A stretch of DNA of 64,000 nt. Origin: Gibbula magus. Lineage: Eukaryota > Mollusca > Gastropoda > Trochida > Trochidae. The stretch's first letter is position 1; the number at the start of each line of letters is the position of its first letter. The notes under the pieces are model-generated. The model had not been told where the DNA came from and did not search any database. It saw only the letters and a list, made by a program, of their open reading frames with translations. The stretch covers positions 33,549,875-33,613,874 of the forward strand of contig OW388296.1 in assembly GCA_936450465.1 (NCBI GenBank), given 5' to 3'. Position numbers and translations under genes: made by a program. Shown piece by piece: positions 57,861-64,000 of the stretch.

Positions 57861-58196
57861 CGCCTCGCTCAAACTTGTAGCCAGTTTGTTGTTTAACATA
57901 TTTTAATTTCTCAAGAAAGCCACCTGGAAGCATTTTCAGTACATTTATATTATAATAACTGAATACGTAAAGAAGGGAACTATTTAACACCGAAATATTT
58001 CATCGAGAGATTATCATATATATAACCATATGTAACTAGAAAAGAATAATGAAATCGTTAGTGTTGTATTGTAGTACTGAAAGCCCACGCGGCTCTCAAT
58101 GCAGTTTATTTTTATATGTGTTACAAAACCCAAAGAACCATACACCGTATAAACTTAAAAAAGCTGTTACCCAATTGGTAGACATTTTAGATGAAG
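57861..58196. other. Non-coding, no gene seen
   Basis: AT-rich sequence without features between two MITEs. Confidence 0.45.
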
Positions 58197-58205
58197 TAAC
58201 TCCAC

Positions 58206-58408
58206 CAGTCTGATTAAAATCGACCTTGTTCCGAGGAATAAAATTTGCAAAATAATGCATCTACCGGGATACGATACATGTTCTGTTGATTCCTCGCCAC
58301 AAGGACGGTTTTGCGCGGAAACCTCCGAACGATAAGAGTTCGTATCCCGGTACTGTGGCTATTTTGCAATTTGTATTCCTCGGAAAACAGTCGATTTTAA
58401 TCAGACTG
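58206..58408. mobile_element. MULE-like MITE (203 bp, 9-bp TSD)
   Basis: The inverted ends CAGTCTGATTAAAATCGAC and GTCGATTTTAATCAGACTG are perfect. The flanks TAACTCCAC at 58197-58205 and 58409-58417 form a perfect 9-bp duplication. The inner sequence (TTCCGAGGAATA, TTTGCAAAATA) is also inverted-repeated. No coding capacity. Confidence 0.9.
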
Positions 58409-58417
58409 TAACTCCAC

Positions 58418-59681
58418 TAAACCAACCAATCCTTAAACACAAACCAACAAAATTGCTACCTTGAGTCAGTACATTAGTCAGTAGGGGTTTAATAAGGGTT
58501 TTTCAGATGTTCATTTTAATACTTACTACACAATAAAATCTTTCAAGTTTTAATTCGTTTAATATATAGTTTAAGCATATCTGGTTAATTCGCATGCCAA
58601 AACATTAAACAAACACTGGGCAAAAATTATCAAATCTTATGACGTCATGTAACGGGTGTTTCAGTATTCAATGAAAACCTGTTTAGATGCTATTTTCATT
58701 AACGAGGGGTATGTTTGGAGTCAAGTCGAAAACCTAGTCTCTGAACAAATAAGTTTTATATCCGAAAAAATATTAAAAAGGAATCTGAGCGTAAGACTAT
58801 TTGGAGTCCAAGATGTGATTTTGAAACATCTAGTGTTGCTTAATCGGTGACCTGTATTGATAGTTTCAATTTCAACGTTGTCGCAGCCATGAAATATAAG
58901 CCATATGTCGGAGTTGAGTGGTCAGTGTTTGTCCATTGGGCAGTCGAATAATTCTGGTTTCTTATGATAAAGATGAGCAGGTCCACATGAGCATACTGAA
59001 ACACCGACCTACAGTATTTGCTATCCATGACGTCATTTAGAGATGACGTTGGCGGTAGGCTGGCACAAGCGGATATCGGCTTCACTGCGTTAAAGACACA
59101 CTTCTGTCCCAGTGTTCTTTTGTCGAAAAACCCTCAAACAAAATATGTTTTGCGAAAACACATTTCCAGTTGTGGAAGTAGTAGCAAGGTCACGTGATTT
59201 CCCATTCTCTTCCCACAGAGGTTACTCATTTCATATTTCCGATCCTAGCCTCTTGATGGCCTGAATTTCTTCGGCCCCAGCAAAATAGTATTCCCTAGCG
59301 GGGGAGAGGGGAACCTCATGCTGTATCCCTGCTTCTTAACCAATGAAAACTATTCTTTCAGCGACCATGTCTACCGAGTGACTTCAAAGATCCAGGCATT
59401 TAACCCTGAAGAGTCTGACTAATTAGCATATGTCCTTCGAATGTGTCTTATGTAAATAACATAAATGAACTATTTTTGGTAGTTGTGTTTGATTTCGTCT
59501 TCTTCATTTATCAGCATGCTTATGATCAAATGTTTTCACAAAATCAAATAGCATATTTCGTGGAAAACACAATTAACGAGAAAACGTTTATCTTACGTTT
59601 GTTTTATCATTATGACGTGTCATTGGCAAATGTCACTTACAAAACGCTGATTTCACAACTAGATTCAATTGCAACCAATCA
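58418..59681. other. Non-coding, no gene seen
   Basis: Short frames only. No recognisable motif, transposon end or RNA gene was found. Confidence 0.4.
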
Positions 59682-59790
59682 GGACCCATATTTTCGAAGC
59701 TCTCTTAGCGCTAAGATAGTCGTAAGTCCCATACATTAACATTGGCTTACGACTATCTTAGCACTAAGAAAGCTTCGAAAATATGGGTCC
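59682..59790. repeat. Foldback element (109 bp)
   Basis: Arms GGACCCATATTTTCGAAGC... and ...GCTTCGAAAATATGGGTCC are nearly perfect over about 48 bases with a short loop. It probably arose as a MITE; no clear target duplication. Confidence 0.8.
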
Positions 59791-59842
59791 AGGACTATTA
59801 TTTTTCCGGCGAATTTGGGCCTTCTAGAACAGAGGTTAGGAT

Positions 59843-59888
59843 CTGAAAGCTGAAGCTGAAAGCTGAAAGCTGAAAGCTGAAAGCTGAG
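59843..59888 (+). repeat. Heptamer repeat (GAAAGCT)n
   Basis: About six copies of GAAAGCT, one shortened to GAAGCT. Non-coding. Confidence 0.9.
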
Positions 59889-60467
59889 TAACATCAGTGG
59901 GAAGAGAATGGTGATTCCCAATTATTGGCAGTTTTCTCCACAGTGCTAGAATGTTCCTTTATGATCAGTTAAAATACACACGTTCACGTTTGGCTCTGTA
60001 GGTATAGCGTCTGTTGTGTACATTATAACTTGTTGTTTTACGAGTTTTAACATTGACAACGTTCTTCCGATCTTCAATTAGTATGCAAATAAACAATTCA
60101 ACCAAAAGAAACCAAAATCGCACAGTGAATACCATATTCTTTAATACTATTATCATAATATCAATAAAACCAAGGACAGAGAAGGCATAACCGGAAGTGA
60201 TGTATCTGTTAGCTGACAATTCCATTATCACCGAATGCCATGGCAACGGATCATCTGAATCGGAAAGCAGACAGATCATAGACAGGAACAGACATGTGAA
60301 TACAAGACACATCTGTTATACCACGAAGATACAATGTAAGTATACATATATTAGGAAATAATGAATGAAATGCCCTTACTTATGAGTGAGTATTGAAAGG
60401 AACAGATATACATGTATTTGGGTAATAAATCTTCAGCCAATGGTTATGCAAAATCAGGATTATCAAA
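59889..60467. other. Downstream flank of gene C
   Basis: No gene seen. A 115-residue minus-strand frame (59965-60312) contains several hydrophobic stretches but no motif; I do not call it. Confidence 0.35.
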
Positions 60468-63400
60468 TCACCAGAGGTACCGAAGCAACAAAGAGAGAAT
60501 GCACATCAAAAGCAGGTATTTGGGTTGGACGACATCACTACCGGAACCCATCGTTGCAAAGAGACGCACAGGAGTTCCGCTTCCAAACTCCAGTTTGATA
60601 GCGCCGATGAAGACCCGGGTTCCAGTGATCGGGAGTGCAGCAATGTTTCCGACATTTTCGAGGATGATGACTTCATGATCGCAGAGGAGCTTCACGTGTA
60701 CAGCAAAGTCTTTAGTCTGTGCAAAATCCGGAGAAGGGGCGTCTGTTCCCAAAGCATGGATCTGTCTATTGATAGCTAGCCAATCACTGGCTTCGGGGTC
60801 AAGGCCTGGCCAATGAAATGATTCAAAATCAGTCATGTCCTTCGTCTTGAAGACTTTGTTCCATTCAGGCCAGTATTTATTCCAGCCGAATTTCATGAGG
60901 ACTATGGCACCAAGTGGAATTTGACCATTCTCCTTTTCCCATTCTTTGATATCGCCCACGGTTATTTTGTAGTCGACATTCTTTTCAGCCACTTTCTCAA
61001 AATCGAAGACTACTCCAGGACCAGAGAGTTTGTCCAGAGCTAGATCGTGGACCTGTTTTCCAGTTGCACAGAAGTGTCTGGGCGCGTCCATGTGTGTTCC
61101 GCTGTGTTCTGCTGTCTGGAAGTAGTTGGATTCCGCTCTTGAATAACAGACACAGAAACTGAGATAAATAGCTACATCTTTACCAAAAGGGTTTGTCTAC
61201 AACTTTACCATTGTCATCTTCTCATGCTCATTCTCTGCAGCAGTCCTTAGTTTGAGGTGTATTTGCTATTTTCTTAGATTTGTCATGAGCACGAAAAGAA
61301 AATGACTACGCCATTTTTCTCAATGCTTAAACGTATTTTTGTAACCGATGTTTGTTTATTACATTGTTCTACACTCGACGAAATGCACAAAACTTGATGG
61401 CTTTAAACTGATGTTTTCATGTGTGGATAAGTTACAAGTCCTCAGTTTTAAACATCCTCGGCTACGCCTTTGGTTAATATAGAATGACTCGAATGTTGAA
61501 CTGCATCAAATGACACATTAAAGTAGCTGTCTTACAATAACCGTTTTCCGATATCTATAAAATAAAAGTATAAGTCCTTGTATGATACTGTGGGTTACAT
61601 TGCTATAAACATTGAAACAATCATCAAAATCAAATTGAAATTTGCAAATTCATTAGTCAAATAAGTAGAACAAATGATGAGAATGCTAATGAAAATCACC
61701 AAATGATTCATTATCTTTGTATAATGTACAAATATAGAGCCAATGGCTCTGTAGTTTATCAGGCTTTAGTTGTCAGGAGGTTAATCATTTAACAATTTAT
61801 AATCGACATTGGCTGATGTGTATGTTTTCAGCTTTATAAGGATTGAGGTTTTGAATAGTAAAATGAAAATAGGTTTCAATGGTGTTCAATTCTCGGAATA
61901 TTATTCGAAGCCCCTGGGTAATCAAATCATTCATAATCTGCATCTGCCAAGGTTCTGTCAATATTTCAGCTCTCTGGTTTTTAGTTAAACATTTTTAGTT
62001 TTCAAAAGAAGACAGATATATCTTTAATGGGACATTGTACCTTATATGGGATAACAGAGTTACTTAACTTACAATCTATAATCCTAATTGGTCAAAGAAT
62101 CTGTACACATGATTTAAGTTTTCAGGGTTTACTTCTGAAGAAGAAGACGAAAGTGGGTTTTAATGTCTCGACCCGTGAGGTACCAAATCTATAATTAATA
62201 ATCCCCATTGGCCAAAGAGTCTGTACACAAAATTACAAATCTTTAGAGCCCGCTGTTCTTGAGAAGAAGGTTACGGGTGGATGGATAGACGGACGCCGGA
62301 GGCCATGCCATGTAATAAGCCCATCGAGCCTTTCAGGCTACACATGAAGCAAATACCCAATGTCAATGAAACGCTTTCAATTACTAATAACATAATAATA
62401 AGTTGGGGGGGGGGCATATATACTGAGCAAAAAGGTTATGGACCATTGTATTTTTATCAATTTTGACATTATATTTCGAAGTTTGAATATTGGAATTATC
62501 GCCCCACTCTACCACCATTGATTGGGATATGATTCAAAGTCGCTTTTCACAATGTCCTGTGGCTCTAACAACTCTTATTTAGCTCGCTGACGCCCTTGTT
62601 GATGAATGGCAACAGACTACCTATCATCTGTCATCTGTTTCAGATCTTTCCTTAGCTTTACCAGAAATTGTCAAGGCGTAATTAAAACACTTTGTGGTCA
62701 AACACACTACTGAAGTTGAGTTTGATCACGTTTCAGATGATCATATGAATTTTTTTCCGAGGCAAAGTTCATGTTATTTAAACAATGTCTGTATGTTTCT
62801 GATCAAAGACAATTGAATGCCAAATTTGGTTCATTATTTATTTTTTATCACAATGATGTTATGATGAATAGTATTGAAACTGGAGTTGTTTTTTAAATGG
62901 GAAAATCCGATGGTCCTTAACTTTTCTTTCTCAGTATACATCAAGACTCCTACAACACTCTTTGGATTGAGTTCTTTTTCCGTGAGAACAACCCTCCGAA
63001 AGGAAGGTTAACGATCCTCAATAGTTCCAAGTTATAATGATTATAGAAGACACAAAGGATTGGAACCGGCAAACCTTCGATATGTTTCCCAAAACCCCAC
63101 CATTAGACCACAGAGGATTGATGAGTATGAAGGGGTTAACTGTTGAGGTTGTATTATGTTCTCCATGAACTGAATGTTACACTATGTGCGTCTCAAACAT
63201 TTACACAATTGCATTAACATATGTCTTTGTTTTTCGGTTTATAATACAGATAACACACCCATCAAAGGTCTTCTTTTACTAGAAGGTCTTCGGACGAGGG
63301 TGTTATCAATGACGTACTCATCATAGTAGACACACCAATACCTTTCTGGTGTGCGTGGTAGGACATCAAGAATGACAACTCTACTTACACGACTCCTGGA

Positions 63401-63558
63401 CTTAAAGCAACCTTGAAGGCCAGTGAGAAGTTGAATGGGGGGTTAAGAGGCCAGTAGATGGTGTTCTTGCCAAATGTGTGGCTCAGGTCAATGAACTTGA
63501 TATCAGCCATCGCTAGGCTGAGGCCAGCTGCCAACATCAAAACGAGGCTGGTGGCCAT
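60468..63558 (-). CDS. Secreted cyclase-family hydrolase, gene C (279 aa, two coding exons)
   Basis: Minus-strand exons are 63558-63389 and 61137-60468, joined by a phase-2 intron of about 2.25 kb (donor GT|GTAAGT, acceptor TTATTCAAG). Its closest relative is gene A: both are 279 residues with identical exon lengths. The signal peptide MATSLVLMLAAGLSLAMA precedes DIKFIDLSH. AEHSGTHMDAPRH gives H68, H72, D74 and H78. GTDAPSPD replaces GTDTPSPD. ENVGNIAALP and GSGTPVRLFAT are retained. The C-terminal tail YLLLMCILSLLLRYLW is hydrophobic (putative GPI signal). A GACTTGCAG acceptor six bases before the ATG implies a non-coding first exon beyond the coding part. Expected activity is metal-dependent hydrolysis outside the cell; the substrate is unknown. 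Confidence 0.88.
61138..63388 (-). other. Intron of gene C
   Basis: The intron is about 2.25 kb of AT-rich sequence with no clear transposon end or nested gene. A run of nine G at 62404-62412 and two partly similar blocks (ATTGGTCAAAGAATCTGTAC near 62089 and ATTGGCCAAAGAGTCTGTAC near 62209, about 120 bases apart) suggest an old tandem duplication. Confidence 0.5.
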
Positions 63559-63569
63559 TTTGTTCTGCA

Positions 63570-64000
63570 AGTCAAATAAATGATACATTGCATTGTGATA
63601 TATGATTAAAATTAAATTTAAATCAAACTATGATTAACAATTGTCATAAATAGTAACAATGAAATTAAAGTGTCATGGTTTTTCACAGATGATATGAGAT
63701 GGCATTTAACTTTTCACTTAACACTTTTCTGTTGCAGGAATCTAAGAACCTAAGTGCATACCGAAAGTTTGTTCATCTTCTTGTGAACTTCTGTGTAAAT
63801 ATCATATAATTTGGCATGTCATTGAAGCATCTTGTCAGCGAGAAAACTAAACCGATCACTTTGCATTTTAGCAGTATAATACAACGGTAGAGTGTTCCAT
63901 AACATAACCTGATTTGATACCTCACTGTAAACAGTTACAGTTTTGGCAGCTCTTTGAAGTGGCAAGGGATCACTTTTTTTCAAAACTACACTTTTTATTT
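63570..64000 (-). other. Upstream region of gene C
   Basis: Presumed 5' intron or promoter side of gene C. No convincing TATA box or first exon could be placed on the minus strand, and the window ends here. Confidence 0.35.

Noticed and set aside
59965..60312. 115-residue minus-strand frame downstream of gene C
   Set aside because: Hydrophobic composition alone, no start or splice support and no family match I can recognise.

Overview
This is a eukaryotic, animal-type genomic window. It is AT-rich, has split genes with GT-AG introns, and is dominated by nested transposable elements. The repertoire suggests a lophotrochozoan, probably a mollusc: an I-clade LINE with a ribonuclease H domain, DIRS-type tyrosine-recombinase retrotransposons, tRNA-headed SINEs ending in a (CTCA)n-like tail, and a secreted cyclase-family gene cluster. 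No taxon-specific single-copy gene is present, so this is an inference. Host genes: three paralogues of a secreted cyclase-family hydrolase (kynurenine formamidase / isatin hydrolase-like) lie at 6497-8564 (+), 11610-13213 (-) and 60468-63558 (-). Each has two coding exons split at the same phase-2 position just before the metal site, an N-terminal signal peptide, an H-x3-H-x-D-x3-H site and a hydrophobic C-terminal tail that looks like a GPI-anchor signal. Two encode 279 residues and one 289; all three appear intact. Mobile DNA, left to right: 1-22 kb holds many short non-autonomous DNA elements and foldbacks. They fall into TA-flanked (Tc1/mariner-like), TTAA-flanked (piggyBac-like) and 9-bp-duplication (MULE-like) groups. 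This part also holds two old LINE 3' ends, SINE insertions with target duplications, and a 45-bp minisatellite. From 22.4 to 34.6 kb lies one gag-only LTR retrotransposon with 1.4-kb LTRs, an AAAC target duplication and a tRNA-His-type primer site. Its 5' LTR is split by a complete LINE (22819-29739) whose two ORFs are both open. From 34061 to 40652 a 1648-bp unit is repeated four times almost without change; its breakpoints lie inside the 3' LTR and inside a downstream MITE. From 42.2 to 53.1 kb lies a decayed DIRS-type element, most of which is tandemly duplicated (44488-48820 and 48821-53144) together with the 5' end of the next gene. From 52871 to about 57165 runs a broken copy of an uncharacterised metazoan protein family with an N-terminal CxxC region and a C-terminal Tesmin/TSO1-like cysteine-rich motif. 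From 57 to 60 kb there are further MITEs and foldbacks before the third cyclase gene. The overall picture is a small enzyme gene cluster spread apart by nested insertions and recent tandem amplification. The most unusual structures are the LINE inserted at an LTR start site with inverted and direct copies of the LTR promoter at its 5' end, the 1648-bp array, and the chimeric DIRS/host-gene duplication.
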